Positions 33,232 through 43,215 of a stretch of DNA of 64,000 bases are shown in pieces. Origin of the DNA: Bianquea renquensis (GTDB taxonomy: Bacteria; Bacillota; Clostridia; Lachnospirales; Bianqueaceae); NCBI RefSeq assembly GCF_014384895.1, contig NZ_JACRSQ010000002.1, positions 62,001 through 126,000 on the forward strand, given 5' to 3'. Position 1 is the stretch's first letter. Each line of letters opens with the position of its first letter. The position numbers were made by a program, and so were the translations under genes. The notes beneath the pieces are model-generated. The model ran no database searches, had not been told where the DNA came from, and worked only from the letters and a program-made list of their open reading frames with translations.

Positions 33232-33665
33232 CCAGCTTTTTCAGTGTCGCGGCGAGAATTCTCATCGGATTTGCCAGTGGCCTTGTGATCTCTGGCGGTG
33301 TGTTTGCCTTTATCGTCATTATCGGAATTGTCCCCAGGCTAGCGCAGAAGACAAGAACGGGCCGGTACATTTATCTATATGAAGATATGATTTCCTTAGG
33401 TGGAATTGCGGGAACCTTGACCATGCTCTTTGATGTGTCCATCCCCATATGGCAGGTGGGCAACATCCTCAGCGGTTTCTTCTATGGGATTTTCGTCGGC
33501 ACGCTGGCCATCTCCATCGCAGAGGTATTGGACGTGATTCCCATTCTCTGTAGAAGAGTTCAACTTACAAAGAAAATTTCATATCTCATGCTCATGCTGG
33601 CGCTGGGCAAGTGCGCTGGCGCTCTGGTGTACTTCTTTATTCCGGGATTTATGCAGCTCAAATAA
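33228..33665 (+). CDS. spoVAB: Stage V sporulation protein AB
   Basis: A 145-residue protein with about four membrane helices. RILIGFASGLVISGGVFAFI and YIYLYEDMISLGGIAGTLTM are the family blocks. The ATG overlaps the spoVAA stop (ATGA). Confidence 0.9.
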   Translation: MTSFFSVAARILIGFASGLVISGGVFAFIVIIGIVPRLAQKTRTGRYIYLYEDMISLGGIAGTLTMLFDVSIPIWQVGNILSGFFYGIFVGTLAISIAEVLDVIPILCRRVQLTKKISYLMLMLALGKCAGALVYFFIPGFMQLK

Positions 33666-33699
33666 ATAGATTCTATAAGTTTAGAAGAGGAGAATCAAA

Positions 33700-34146
33700 A
33701 TGGATATTACGATGGAGCAAAAAAAGCAGTATCAAAAGAGGGTAGAGCAGGTCTGCCCCCAAACGAATCTGTTGACAGGATGCCTGAAAGCCTTTGTAGT
33801 AGGTGGATTGATCTGTGTGCTTGGACAGATGATTAACACCTGGATCATGAATTTTGGCGCGGATCGACAGTTGGCAGCTACGTGGACGAGTATTTCCTTG
33901 ATCTTTCTTGGATCCTTTCTCACAGGCGCCGGTTGGTATGATAACCTGGGAAAATTCGCGGGTGCCGGGTCCATTATTCCCATCACAGGCTTTGCCAATG
34001 GAATCGTTTCCTCGGCTATTGAATTTAAAAAAGAAGGATTCATCCTCGGCCTGGGCGCTAAGATGTTTACCATCGCAGGGCCTGTGTTGGTCTACGGAGT
34101 TTTGGCTTCCGCGATTGTGGGACTGATTTCATATTTTGTAGGGTAG
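33700..34146 (+). CDS. spoVAC: Stage V sporulation protein AC
   Basis: A 148-residue membrane protein essential for DPA uptake and release; SpoVAC is described as a mechanosensitive channel in Bacillus. Family features: CLKAFVVGGLICVLGQMI, FAGAGSIIPITGFANGIVSS and EFKKEGFILGLGAKMFTIAG. GGAGAAT-type ribosome site upstream (AGAGGAG at 33684). Confidence 0.95.
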   Translation: MDITMEQKKQYQKRVEQVCPQTNLLTGCLKAFVVGGLICVLGQMINTWIMNFGADRQLAATWTSISLIFLGSFLTGAGWYDNLGKFAGAGSIIPITGFANGIVSSAIEFKKEGFILGLGAKMFTIAGPVLVYGVLASAIVGLISYFVG

Positions 34147-34159
34147 GAGGCGAGAGACA

Positions 34160-35170
34160 ATGGGGAAACATGTTGGGAGACAGACGGTGGTGTTTGACCG
34201 CCCTCCGGTGATCGCTTCAGGAGCTAGCGTCGTCGGACCGAAGGAAGGGCAGGGACCTCTTGCATCCTATTTTGATGAGATCTGGAAGGATGAGATGGAC
34301 GGCGAGAAGTCCTGGGAGAAGGCGGAGAGCAAGCTCATGAAGCGCGCCATCACCCTTGCCATTGAAAAGGCTGGGCTGAAAGAGGAGAACATTCAATATA
34401 TTTTGGCTGGGGACTTGCTGAACCAGCTGACGGCGTCGCATTTTGCAATCCGCGATTTCTCGATTCCTTTTTTAGGTATGTATGGAGCGTGCTCCACCAT
34501 GGGACTCTCCATGGAGGTGGGCGCAATGCTGCTTGACGGGGGATTTGCCGATTATGTGGCGGTCTCCGCCTCCAGCCATTTCTGTACGTCGGAAAAACAA
34601 TTTCGAATGCCGCTGAATTATGGAAGCCAGAGACCCCTCTATGCAACCTGGACTGTGACGGGAAGCGGAAGTCTGGTTCTGGCGGCCAACGGAGATGGAC
34701 CGCGCATTACCGCGGCCACAGCGGGCAAGATCGTGGACTATGGGATTAAGGACGCTTTCAATATGGGGGGAGCCATGGCGCCGGCTGCGGCCGACGTGAT
34801 GAAGGCACACTTTCAAGATCTGAACCGGGGGCCGGATTATTATGATCTGATTATCACCGGTGACCTGGGATACTATGGGACGCAGCTGACGCGGGAGTTG
34901 CTTGAAAAAGAGGGATTTCTGCTGGATGAGCGGTACACGGACTGTGGAATCCAGATTTACGATAAGGAGGCACAGGATACCCATGGAGGTGGAAGCGGCT
35001 GCGGCTGCTCCGCTGTCACCATGGCAGGATATCTTCTCTCCGAGATTCAGAAGGGTGCATTTCATCGAGTGTTATTGATCCCAACCGGCGCGCTGTTAAG
35101 CCCTCTGAGCACTCAGCAGGGGGAGAGTATTCCCTGCGTGGCGCACGCGGTTGTCATTGAGAAGGAATAG
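34160..35170 (+). CDS. spoVAD: Stage V sporulation protein AD
   Basis: A 336-residue thiolase-fold protein that binds dipicolinic acid. N-terminal GRQTVVFDRPPVIASGASVVG, GMYGACSTMGLSMEVGAMLL and the C-terminal HGGGSGCGCSAVTMAGYLL are diagnostic. It follows spoVAC after 13 bases. Confidence 0.95.
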   Translation: MGKHVGRQTVVFDRPPVIASGASVVGPKEGQGPLASYFDEIWKDEMDGEKSWEKAESKLMKRAITLAIEKAGLKEENIQYILAGDLLNQLTASHFAIRDFSIPFLGMYGACSTMGLSMEVGAMLLDGGFADYVAVSASSHFCTSEKQFRMPLNYGSQRPLYATWTVTGSGSLVLAANGDGPRITAATAGKIVDYGIKDAFNMGGAMAPAAADVMKAHFQDLNRGPDYYDLIITGDLGYYGTQLTRELLEKEGFLLDERYTDCGIQIYDKEAQDTHGGGSGCGCSAVTMAGYLLSEIQKGAFHRVLLIPTGALLSPLSTQQGESIPCVAHAVVIEKE

Positions 35171-35182
35171 GAGGAGTTTGCG

Positions 35183-35539
35183 ATGGAGTTTGTAAGAGCA
35201 TTTATCGTAGGAGGACTCATTTGTGTGGTGGGGCAGATTTTATTACAGCGCACGAAGCTGACGCCGGCAAGAATCGTCGTCATTTTTGTTGCGGCGGGGG
35301 CCATTCTGACGGGATTGGGATTGTATCAACCCCTGGTGGATTTCGCGGGAGCCGGCGCGACTGTTCCGCTGACGGGGTTTGGGTATACCCTGGCCAAGGG
35401 TGCCATGGAAGAGGTGCAAAGTTCCGGTATCCTGGGCGTATTTACAGGACCTTTTAAGGCAGCCGCCGGCGGTGTCGGCGCCGCCATCCTATTTGGGTAT
35501 TTGGCGTCCGTATTATTTAACCCTCAATCAAAGAAGTAG
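35183..35539 (+). CDS. spoVAE: Stage V sporulation protein AE (AEb type)
   Basis: A 118-residue membrane protein; EFVRAFIVGGLICVVGQILL and GAGATVPLTGFGYTLAKGAM show its kinship to SpoVAC. GGAGGAG lies upstream. It ends the operon; no SpoVAEa or SpoVAF follows, and no clear terminator is seen. Confidence 0.93.
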   Translation: MEFVRAFIVGGLICVVGQILLQRTKLTPARIVVIFVAAGAILTGLGLYQPLVDFAGAGATVPLTGFGYTLAKGAMEEVQSSGILGVFTGPFKAAAGGVGAAILFGYLASVLFNPQSKK

Positions 35540-35588
35540 ATATGCCGTCGGAAGGGCAAAAAGATTCTCCAAATTTCTAATATTATTA

Positions 35589-35617
35589 TTGACGTTACAT
35601 CCAAAAGCTGATACCAT
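35589..35617 (+). promoter_or_regulatory. Sigma-A promoter for the alpha-mannosidase gene
   Basis: TTGACG (35589-35594), 17-base spacer, TACCAT (35612-35617). Confidence 0.6.
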
Positions 35618-35653
35618 AAATTCATAAAATGAATTTAGGAAAGGGGCAATCGG

Positions 35654-38600
35654 ATGTTCTATACAGAGGAAAAATTCGCATGTCGAGTGAGAGAATTGGA
35701 GGACCGCCGGTACGTGGATATGGTTAGCATCGCGCCGATGACGGCGATGGAGGGGACATTAGGGGCTGATGCCGTATACCGTTCTATGCCTGCCCTCATT
35801 CAAGGCGGAACACTGAATGTGGGAGATTCTTTTCAAGGCCGCGACCGCTATCTGTGGGTGCAAAAGAAGGTGGTCATGCCACAAGCCCGTGAGGGGTACG
35901 AAGTCGTGGGGCGGTTCGATTTCGGGAAGACGGGAGGCGGACATAACAGTGGATTTGAATCGCTATTATATGTCAATGGTCACCCGTATCAGGGGGTCGA
36001 TACGAATCATCCGGATGTTGTATTTCAGAGCTATCAAGGCCAGGAGACGGAACTGACCTTTATGCTGTGGACTGGCCTGGAAGGAGGGGGACCCAGGAGA
36101 GAACAGCACCATCGCTTTTCCAGAGCGGAGATAGGCTATCTCCACAAGGCGGCGGATCAATTCTATTATTATGCGAAAGCGATTGCTGAGACCATCCAGC
36201 TGCTGGAAAAGGACCGCTGTGAGCGCTATGAATTGATGAGGGCGCTGGATAAGGCACTCATGGCGGTGAATTGGGACGTGGATAAATTTCATGGCACTGT
36301 GGAGACCGCACTCTCAGTTCTGCTGGATGAACTTGGAAGGCTGGACAAGCGGAGCGATGTCACCGTTCACTGTGTCGGGCATACACATATTGATGTGGCG
36401 TGGCTTTGGAGATTAAAGCACACGAGAGAGAAAGCCATGCGTTCCTTCAGCACCGTTCTCAGATTGATGGAGGAATTTGACGAATATGTTTTCCTCCAGT
36501 CGCAGCCACAGCTGTATCGGTATATCCAAGAAGATTGCCCGGAGCTTTTCGCTAAGATCAAGGAAAAGGTGAGAGAGGGAAAATGGGAAGCGGACGGCGG
36601 CATGTGGCTAGAGGCTGATTGCAATGTCACGTCCGGAGAAAGCCTTGCCAGACAGTTCCAACACGGAATTCGATATCTCAAAAAAGAGATGGGCGTCACC
36701 TGTCAGTATCTGTGGCTTCCCGATGTTTTCGGCTACAGCTGGGCATTGCCACAGATCATGAAGCTCTGCGGCCTCAAAACCTTCATGACGACGAAAATCA
36801 GCTGGAATCAGTTCAACACGATTCCGAACGACTTATTTTGGTGGCGTGGGATGGATGGATCGGAGGTTTTGGCGTACTTTATCGAGGTGCCAAACGATGG
36901 CGCTAGCTTTGACAATCGGTACTCCACCTACAATGGCTATCTGAATCCACACAGCGTGATAGGCAGCTGGAAGAAATTCAAGAATAAAGAGATTAGCCAT
37001 GATACATTGATCTCCTACGGATATGGCGATGGCGGCGGCGGTGTCAACCGGGATATGCTGAAGATGCGCCGTGCCATGGATGCGATCCCGGGACTGCCCC
37101 ATGTAGAAACCGGGACGGCGGCTGGCTTTTTCGATACGATACACCGGGATGCCAGCGCTGCGGGGGAGGAAGTGGCAACGTGGGACGGAGAGCTGTATCT
37201 TGAGTACCATCGCGGTACATATACGACCCAAGCCCACAATAAAAAGATGAATCGCCTATTGGAATTCAAGCTTGCACAGGCGGAATGGCTGTCCTCCATG
37301 GCGTATCTTTCGGGTGGCATCTATGAGGGCGATGCGCTGTATGACTGCTGGGAAACTGTGCTCAGAAATCAATTTCATGATATCATCCCGGGTTCTTCCA
37401 TTCGGGAAGTGTATGAGGACAGCGCGAAGGAGTATGCAGAGACACTACAGCAGGTGGAGCGCCTGGAGTCGGAGGCACTGAATAGCTTATCCCAGGCGGA
37501 TGCGCGGGCATTTACCGTGTATAACTTCTCCAGCTTCCCTCGGAAAGACCTGGTGAGGATTCCTGTCTCCCATGGGTTTGAGACCTATACCGATGCCCAG
37601 GGGCATGTACTTGAGGCCCAGGTGGCCGATGGATTTGCAGAAGTTTTCGTTTCAATCAAACCTCTCTCCTGTGAAACTCTCCATTGTATCTCCGGGCAAT
37701 CCCTGAAGGGCGACTCTTGGTTTTCTGTCGATCTGACGGGGAGAAGGTTGGAGACCTCCTACTATGAGATCGCTTGGACAGAAAATGGCGCGCTGAGCCG
37801 GATCTATGACAGAGAGGAAGATCGCCAGGTCTTAGCGGAAGGTGGCCGCGGAAATATTCTTGAAATTTTTGAGGATAAACCCATAGCCCACGATGCCTGG
37901 GACATTGATATTTTTTACACACAGAAGAGGGAAGAAGCGACCTTGATCGAGCCGGTGCGCGTCGTCGAGAGTGGACCTTTGAAGGCGGTGCTAGGAATGG
38001 TCTACCGTTACAACCGCTCTACAATCTGTCAGAGGATGGTGGTGTACAGGGATAGCCGCCGCATCGACTTTGAAACGCAGGTGGATTGGCACGAGGACCA
38101 TAGGCTGTTGAAGACCGCCTTTGAGACGAATATCCGCAGCACGAAGGCTACGTATGATATCCAGTACGGCCATGTCGAGCGCCCGACACACTTTAACACC
38201 AGCTGGGATTGGGCGCGATTTGAGGTGGTTGGCCATAAATGGGCGGATCTGTCGGAGGCTGGGTACGGTGTCAGTCTTCTGAACAATTGCAAATATGGGT
38301 ACAATATCAAGGACCGCACCATGAAACTGTCGCTGCTGAAGAGCTCTAAGAGCCCTGACACGGAGGCGGATATGGGAATGCATTCCTTTACCTATTCCCT
38401 ATATCCCCATGCTGGCGGCCTTTTGGAAGGCGGGACAATAGAGGCGGCCACGGCGCTGAACCTGCCTCTGATCTGGGCAGAGGGAGGTTCGCTAGCCGCA
38501 GGGCGGCAGATCGTCTCCCTATCGTCAAATCAGATCTGCGTCGATGCGGTTAAAAAGGCGGAAGAGGAGGATTGCCTTGTGCTGCGTGTCCACGAGTGCC

Positions 38601-38782
38601 ATGGCGGCAGGGCGCCGGTGACGATCACATCAGATTATGGCATCCAGGCGTTCGCGCTGTGCAATATACTGGAGGAGGAGCAGGAGGCATGGCAAACGGG
38701 AGATAGAATCCAGACAGTGCTCAAGCCCTTTGAGATCCGAAATTATAAAGTCAAATTTTCGCAGATGAAGTCTGGTAAATAA
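35654..38782 (+). CDS. Alpha-mannosidase, glycoside hydrolase family 38
   Basis: A 1042-residue retaining exo-alpha-mannosidase, expected to trim host or fungal mannosides. After an N-terminal beta domain, the catalytic domain starts at about residue 240: the zinc-binding H-x-D in VGHTHIDVAWLW, GGMWLEADCNVTSGESLARQ, and the nucleophile Asp in LWLPDVFGYSWALPQIMK. NQFHDIIPGSSI and the C-terminal beta-sandwich follow. No signal peptide, so it acts in the cytoplasm on imported oligosaccharides. The start is at 35654 after AAAGGGGC. Confidence 0.95.
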   Translation: MFYTEEKFACRVRELEDRRYVDMVSIAPMTAMEGTLGADAVYRSMPALIQGGTLNVGDSFQGRDRYLWVQKKVVMPQAREGYEVVGRFDFGKTGGGHNSGFESLLYVNGHPYQGVDTNHPDVVFQSYQGQETELTFMLWTGLEGGGPRREQHHRFSRAEIGYLHKAADQFYYYAKAIAETIQLLEKDRCERYELMRALDKALMAVNWDVDKFHGTVETALSVLLDELGRLDKRSDVTVHCVGHTHIDVAWLWRLKHTREKAMRSFSTVLRLMEEFDEYVFLQSQPQLYRYIQEDCPELFAKIKEKVREGKWEADGGMWLEADCNVTSGESLARQFQHGIRYLKKEMGVTCQYLWLPDVFGYSWALPQIMKLCGLKTFMTTKISWNQFNTIPNDLFWWRGMDGSEVLAYFIEVPNDGASFDNRYSTYNGYLNPHSVIGSWKKFKNKEISHDTLISYGYGDGGGGVNRDMLKMRRAMDAIPGLPHVETGTAAGFFDTIHRDASAAGEEVATWDGELYLEYHRGTYTTQAHNKKMNRLLEFKLAQAEWLSSMAYLSGGIYEGDALYDCWETVLRNQFHDIIPGSSIREVYEDSAKEYAETLQQVERLESEALNSLSQADARAFTVYNFSSFPRKDLVRIPVSHGFETYTDAQGHVLEAQVADGFAEVFVSIKPLSCETLHCISGQSLKGDSWFSVDLTGRRLETSYYEIAWTENGALSRIYDREEDRQVLAEGGRGNILEIFEDKPIAHDAWDIDIFYTQKREEATLIEPVRVVESGPLKAVLGMVYRYNRSTICQRMVVYRDSRRIDFETQVDWHEDHRLLKTAFETNIRSTKATYDIQYGHVERPTHFNTSWDWARFEVVGHKWADLSEAGYGVSLLNNCKYGYNIKDRTMKLSLLKSSKSPDTEADMGMHSFTYSLYPHAGGLLEGGTIEAATALNLPLIWAEGGSLAAGRQIVSLSSNQICVDAVKKAEEEDCLVLRVHECHGGRAPVTITSDYGIQAFALCNILEEEQEAWQTGDRIQTVLKPFEIRNYKVKFSQMKSGK

Positions 38783-38851
38783 ACGGAGCAGGCCTGTCAC
38801 AAGTCCCTCTTTTTGCTCATAGACTAGTGGTGAGAAAGGAGAGGACGAAAA

Positions 38852-39430
38852 ATGATGCATCATCAATGCGAATTCAGTCACGTTACAAAGAAGTATCTTA
38901 CCCGTTTTTATGAAATCCTGGACGAAATGGTTTGCGGTATGACGGATGCGAAGCTGGAGGACAGCATCTCCCATAATTTTATTGTCCAGATGGTCCCTCA
39001 TCATAAAGCGGCCATCGATATGTCATACAATATCCTGCAGTATACAACGTTTGTCCCCCTGCAAAACATCGCCTCCACTATTATAACCGAACAGATGCAC
39101 AGTATTGAGAATATGATGTGCGCGCTGGACCGGTGCAGCGCACTGTGTAGTTCGGAACAGGATTTGTGCCTTTACCAGCGCAGATTTGATCAAATTGCAG
39201 AGACCATGTTTTGCGAGATGCGAACCGCTTGTGCCACTAATGACATCAATGCCAATTTTATGCGGGAAATGATTCCTCACCACCGGGGAGCACTTCGGAT
39301 GTGCGAAAATGCCCTGCGGTTTTCCATCTGCCCGGAGCTTGATCCGATTATCCAGGCGATTCTCGTATCCCAGCGCGCCGGGATACGAGAGATGGAACGT
39401 TTACTGCGATGCCTTGGCGCTTGCGCCTAA
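38852..39430 (+). CDS. Cysteine-rich double DUF305-like protein
   Basis: A 192-residue helical protein made of two similar halves: NFIVQMVPHHKAAIDMSYNI at about 48-67 and NFMREMIPHHRGALRMCENA at about 132-151. M-(V/I)-P-H-H-x-(A/G)-A is the DUF305/ferritin-like metal-binding signature. Known DUF305 proteins are usually secreted; this one has no signal peptide and carries about 14 cysteines, several in C-x3-C spacing. A metal or copper-binding role is plausible; a spore-coat role is also possible. AAAGGAGAGG lies upstream. Confidence 0.8.
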   Translation: MMHHQCEFSHVTKKYLTRFYEILDEMVCGMTDAKLEDSISHNFIVQMVPHHKAAIDMSYNILQYTTFVPLQNIASTIITEQMHSIENMMCALDRCSALCSSEQDLCLYQRRFDQIAETMFCEMRTACATNDINANFMREMIPHHRGALRMCENALRFSICPELDPIIQAILVSQRAGIREMERLLRCLGACA

Positions 39431-39476
39431 ACAAAAGGAACGCCGGTCGTCCAGAGACGATTGGCGTTCCTTTTGT
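39431..39476. terminator. Long bidirectional terminator hairpin
   Basis: Arms 39431-39451 and 39456-39476 form about 21 pairs with two G-T wobbles and a CAGA loop. Right arm ends CCTTTTGT; the minus strand reads the same way. It separates the convergent DUF305 and penicillin-binding protein genes. Confidence 0.85.
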
Positions 39477-39500
39477 CGTCCACCGGAAGGCGGACTCTGA

Positions 39501-42245
39501 TCAATGCCGCGATTCCTCATTAGGAGAGGAGGAATCGGAGTGAGCCGGTGTGGACGGTGTCGCGCTGTTTGAAGGTGAAGAGGAAGTGTTGGATTCGGAG
39601 CTGGAATCGCTTTCCTCGGGCCACCACGGCGGCAGAAACGGGAGATCGGGAATATTGCTGCTGTTATTTTGTTGCTCATACCATTCTTTCGTGTGGATAT
39701 TGCATTGGACATCGGAGGAGGAATCATCGGGGGTCTGGCCAGCGGGAAGCTCGTCGGCAAAATCCTGGATCTTGCCGTAGTCATCCGGGTTGATGGCTTC
39801 TAGCTGCTCCGCGGTCCGTTGGATGAAGATTTTTGTCTCGATCAGGTCCTCCGGACAATACTCCGTTGGCGGCAGCCCGCTTTCCGTACAAACAGTGACT
39901 GCCACATGGGTCTCGCAGCTGTCCGTGGGAACCGTGCCACTGGCAAAATACTCAGAATAGGCGCAGCCGGCCTCCTCGCAGAGGTCCGTGGCCAGCAAAC
40001 CAGATTTTTTGCAGACCCGGGCCTGCACGATTCCATCGGGCTGGTCGAAGGTTTTGGCCTCTAAGCCCTCATGGATAGCTCCCATAACCTTGCCCCAAAT
40101 GGCAATCTGGAAGGATCGCTTCAGCGTGCGGGACTGAGTATCACCGTCGAAATCCCGGTAAACATTTTGATCGAAACCCGTCCAGATGGCGGCGACATAG
40201 TAAGGCGTATAGCCGGCAAAGACTTGATCGTTTACCTCGGAGGTGGTCCCTGTCTTTCCCGCGATATCCATGCTCGAGCTAAACCGCGCCGCTGTTCCAG
40301 TTCCACCGTTGGCGCCTTTCACCACGTCGCGCATCATATCGGTCAGCAGCCAAGCGGTGGTGGGTTTAATGACAGCATGGCTTTCCGGTACATTTTCCAG
40401 GACGAGATTGCCCTCACTGTCCTCCACTCGGGTGTATAGGATCGGTTCGATGTAGACGCCTCCGTTGGCGATGGCGCCATAGGCGGCAGTCAGCTCTAGG
40501 TTTGTCACCTCCGCCGCGCCGAGACAGAGGGAGGGAACCATTTTGTCATCGGTCAGTGTTGAAAAGCCAAAGTTTTTTGCATACTCGAAATTCGTCTGCA
40601 CGCCGGTTTCCAGCATGGCTTTCACGGTGACAATGTTCATGGATCGAGCGATACCTCGCCGCACGTTGCTGAGGCCCTCATAGGAGTTGCCCCACCAGTT
40701 GCCGGGAGACCAGTCCCCGTAGGTGAAGGGGACATCATCAAAGACGGATGCGGCAGTGATCGTCCCTGTATCCAGCCCTGCCGCGTAGGAAGCGATAATT
40801 TTGAAGGTTGAACCAGGCTGCCGCTCTGCATCGACCGCGCGGTTAAACACACGGTTCTGGGTTTTCTCCCCGCGTCCACCGTACAGGGCCAGAACGTGGC
40901 CGTTGTGATAGTCGATGACGCTCATGCTGGCCTGGGGCTGAGGGACGATCTCGGTCCGTTCAGCATAGTCCTCCCCCACCTCAGCGCCTTCCGGCAGCTT
41001 CATCTGTTTATACTCTTCAATGGCGGCCAAACACGCCTCCTCCGTCCTGTGAAGTTGGACGAAAGAGTAGTTGTCTGCCAGTCCCATATTGTCAGGCTCC
41101 TTTTCGTCAAAGACGGTCAGATAATATGTGACCTGATAATACGGCGTGGTCGCGGAAAATGTGCTGGCATCATTTAGGATGGAGTCCACCTTTTCTTGAA
41201 TGGAGGCATCCTGCGTGATATAGATCTTAAGTCCGCCGTAGTTTAGCTTATTGGAGGCTTCGGAGCTGGTCATGCCCAGCTTGTTGACGAAATCCTCCTG
41301 CACCTGATCCAGCACGGCGTCCACAAAATATGAATAGACATCGTCATTGCTCTGTTGATAATCATCGTTGAGCTGTACAATCCTATCAAAAACCGGATCC
41401 GCCAGGGCCTCCTGGTACTCCTCCTCGGTGATCAGTTCCTGATCCCGCATACGCCTTAGAACCAACTGCTGGCGCTGTTGGCTCTGTCCGTTTTTATTTG
41501 TGATGGGATCGTACCGGGTGGGGGCATTGATGACGCCAGCCAAGATCGCTGCCTCTGACAAGGTCAGGTCCTTGCAGCTTTTGTTGAAATATCGATTGGC
41601 CGCGGCCTCCACACCATACGTCGAATTGCCTAGATTGACAAAGTTTAAATACTTTTCCAAGATCATATCTTTAGCGCGATCATGGCCATATTCCTGCGTT
41701 AAATCGTATTCCAGACGCAGCGCCAAATACCATTCCTGAATTTTGCGCGTCCAGTTTTTATCGGTGGTCAGGGCCAGATTCTTGATCACCTGCTGCGTGA
41801 TGGTACTGCCGCCCTCAGCGGAATCACTGGCTTGAAGATTCACGACCCCGGCGCGAAGGATCCCCTGGATGTCAATCCCGTTGTGTTCATAAAATCGAGA
41901 GTCCTCCACGGCAACCACTGCTTTCAGTAGGTTCTCAGACATCTCCTCGATGGGAATATAGACGCGCTGAGTTTCGGTCCGTATCTTGTTGATTTCATTT
42001 CCATCCTGATCATAGATGTACGTGCTCAGCTTGTCGATCTCTAACGAGTCCATGGTGATATCAGGGGCCGTATCGATAATTCCCATAAAGCCGCCCAGCA
42101 GGATGCCCGCCAGGGAAAAACCGCAGACGAGTACGCTGACGCAGGCAACTCGAAGAATGTTGAGCCAGATCCTCGAATAAATCTTATCTGGATGCTTGCC
42201 CTTATTCCACTGCCGCTTTCTATTGGAATGTTTGCTATAATCCAT
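39501..42245 (-). CDS. Class A penicillin-binding protein (PBP1A-type)
   Basis: A 914-residue bifunctional peptidoglycan synthase. One membrane helix near residue 35 is followed by a GT51 transglycosylase (VAVEDSRFYEHNGIDIQGIL, GGSTITQQVIKNLAL) and a transpeptidase with S-x-x-K (PGSTFKII), S-x-N (ARSMNIV) and K-T-G (AGKTGTTSEV). The C-terminal 90 residues are Ser/Pro/Glu-rich and disordered-looking. ATG 42245 is chosen because GGAGG precedes it by six bases; the frame extends 15 codons further without a ribosome site. Confidence 0.94.
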   Translation of the reverse strand: MDYSKHSNRKRQWNKGKHPDKIYSRIWLNILRVACVSVLVCGFSLAGILLGGFMGIIDTAPDITMDSLEIDKLSTYIYDQDGNEINKIRTETQRVYIPIEEMSENLLKAVVAVEDSRFYEHNGIDIQGILRAGVVNLQASDSAEGGSTITQQVIKNLALTTDKNWTRKIQEWYLALRLEYDLTQEYGHDRAKDMILEKYLNFVNLGNSTYGVEAAANRYFNKSCKDLTLSEAAILAGVINAPTRYDPITNKNGQSQQRQQLVLRRMRDQELITEEEYQEALADPVFDRIVQLNDDYQQSNDDVYSYFVDAVLDQVQEDFVNKLGMTSSEASNKLNYGGLKIYITQDASIQEKVDSILNDASTFSATTPYYQVTYYLTVFDEKEPDNMGLADNYSFVQLHRTEEACLAAIEEYKQMKLPEGAEVGEDYAERTEIVPQPQASMSVIDYHNGHVLALYGGRGEKTQNRVFNRAVDAERQPGSTFKIIASYAAGLDTGTITAASVFDDVPFTYGDWSPGNWWGNSYEGLSNVRRGIARSMNIVTVKAMLETGVQTNFEYAKNFGFSTLTDDKMVPSLCLGAAEVTNLELTAAYGAIANGGVYIEPILYTRVEDSEGNLVLENVPESHAVIKPTTAWLLTDMMRDVVKGANGGTGTAARFSSSMDIAGKTGTTSEVNDQVFAGYTPYYVAAIWTGFDQNVYRDFDGDTQSRTLKRSFQIAIWGKVMGAIHEGLEAKTFDQPDGIVQARVCKKSGLLATDLCEEAGCAYSEYFASGTVPTDSCETHVAVTVCTESGLPPTEYCPEDLIETKIFIQRTAEQLEAINPDDYGKIQDFADELPAGQTPDDSSSDVQCNIHTKEWYEQQNNSSNIPDLPFLPPWWPEESDSSSESNTSSSPSNSATPSTPAHSDSSSPNEESRH

Positions 42246-42304
42246 TGAAAACCTCCATTCATTGCAACGCCAAATGCAAAGGCCATACAATCACTCTACG
42301 GGCT

Positions 42305-42312
42305 ATTATACC
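42305..42312 (-). promoter_or_regulatory. Extended -10 promoter for the penicillin-binding protein gene
   Basis: Minus strand TGGTATAAT, with TATAAT at 42310-42305. There is no good -35; the TG extension compensates. Confidence 0.5.
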
Positions 42313-42423
42313 AGAAGACTAGGGAATAAAAAAGGTGAATCCATAAAAAAAATATTAAATTTGAATGAAAATGCGGTGAAGATGCATATAGTGGAGTAGT
42401 GAGCGATGGCGGGAGGGACGGGA

Positions 42424-43134
42424 ATGGCATCCAGGGATTGGGGAGCGGGTGCGCATAAACGGGGGCGCAAATCGAATCATGCTGCCTGGAAATGGCGGAT
42501 TCTTATACTGGGGCTTATTTTGGCGCTTGGCGTCTTACTTCTGCGGCTGTATCGCAATATCGTTCCATCCATTGTCTCAGCGGCCAAAGTGCTAGCGGAG
42601 AGTACCGCCACTGACATCATGAACGCTGCCATGGGAGAGGCCTTAGCGCAATACAGCGGTACGGCGGAGGATTTAGTGGTATATTACCGGGATACGCAGG
42701 GCAATATTGTTGCCTGTGGCGTCGATACGGTTGCAATTAACACCATCTCAACAGTCACGCTCAATGCTATGAATGCGGCCTACAGCGAGGCCGGGGATCT
42801 CACGCTGTACATCCCTATGGGACAAGTGACTGGAAATCCGCTGCTGACAGCGTTTGGACCGGATATTCCTGTAAAGCTGCGGCCTATTGGGAACTCGGGG
42901 ATCAATTATCATCAGGAATTTAAAGCTGCCGGGATCAATCAAGTCAATCACCGGGTGTGGTTGCAGATGGAGTTTATTATTCAAATTATGGCGCCACTGA
43001 TCACCGACGAGCTGAAAGTCACGCAAGATTTTGTGTTGGTGGATCGCACCTTCGCAGGGGAGGTTCCCGATGCGTATCTGCAATTTCCACAGGATGGCAA
43101 CGGGTATGAGCCAACGAAGCTGCCAGTATCGTAA
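42424..43134 (+). CDS. yunB: Sporulation protein YunB
   Basis: A 236-residue protein with one N-terminal membrane helix (WRILILGLILALGVLLLRLY), then the YunB domain: AMGEALAQYSGTAEDLVVYY, GVDTVAINTISTVTLNAM, and the late VWLQMEFIIQIMAPLITDEL with VTQDFVLVDRTFAGEVPDAY. In Bacillus yunB is a sigma-E gene needed for efficient sporulation. ATG 42424 has GGGAGG seven bases upstream; ATG 42406 with TGGAG is an alternative. It is divergent from the penicillin-binding protein gene. Confidence 0.88.
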   Translation: MASRDWGAGAHKRGRKSNHAAWKWRILILGLILALGVLLLRLYRNIVPSIVSAAKVLAESTATDIMNAAMGEALAQYSGTAEDLVVYYRDTQGNIVACGVDTVAINTISTVTLNAMNAAYSEAGDLTLYIPMGQVTGNPLLTAFGPDIPVKLRPIGNSGINYHQEFKAAGINQVNHRVWLQMEFIIQIMAPLITDELKVTQDFVLVDRTFAGEVPDAYLQFPQDGNGYEPTKLPVS

Positions 43135-43139
43135 AAAGC

Positions 43140-43168
43140 TTGCAAACCTGGAACGGGAAGGCTATAAT
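43140..43168 (+). promoter_or_regulatory. Sigma-A promoter for the YigZ-family gene
   Basis: TTGCAA (43140-43145), 17-base spacer, TATAAT (43163-43168). Confidence 0.7.
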
Positions 43169-43215
43169 AGAAGTTGGGTTGACATTTTACATGGAGATAA
43201 GAAAGGATGTACCTT

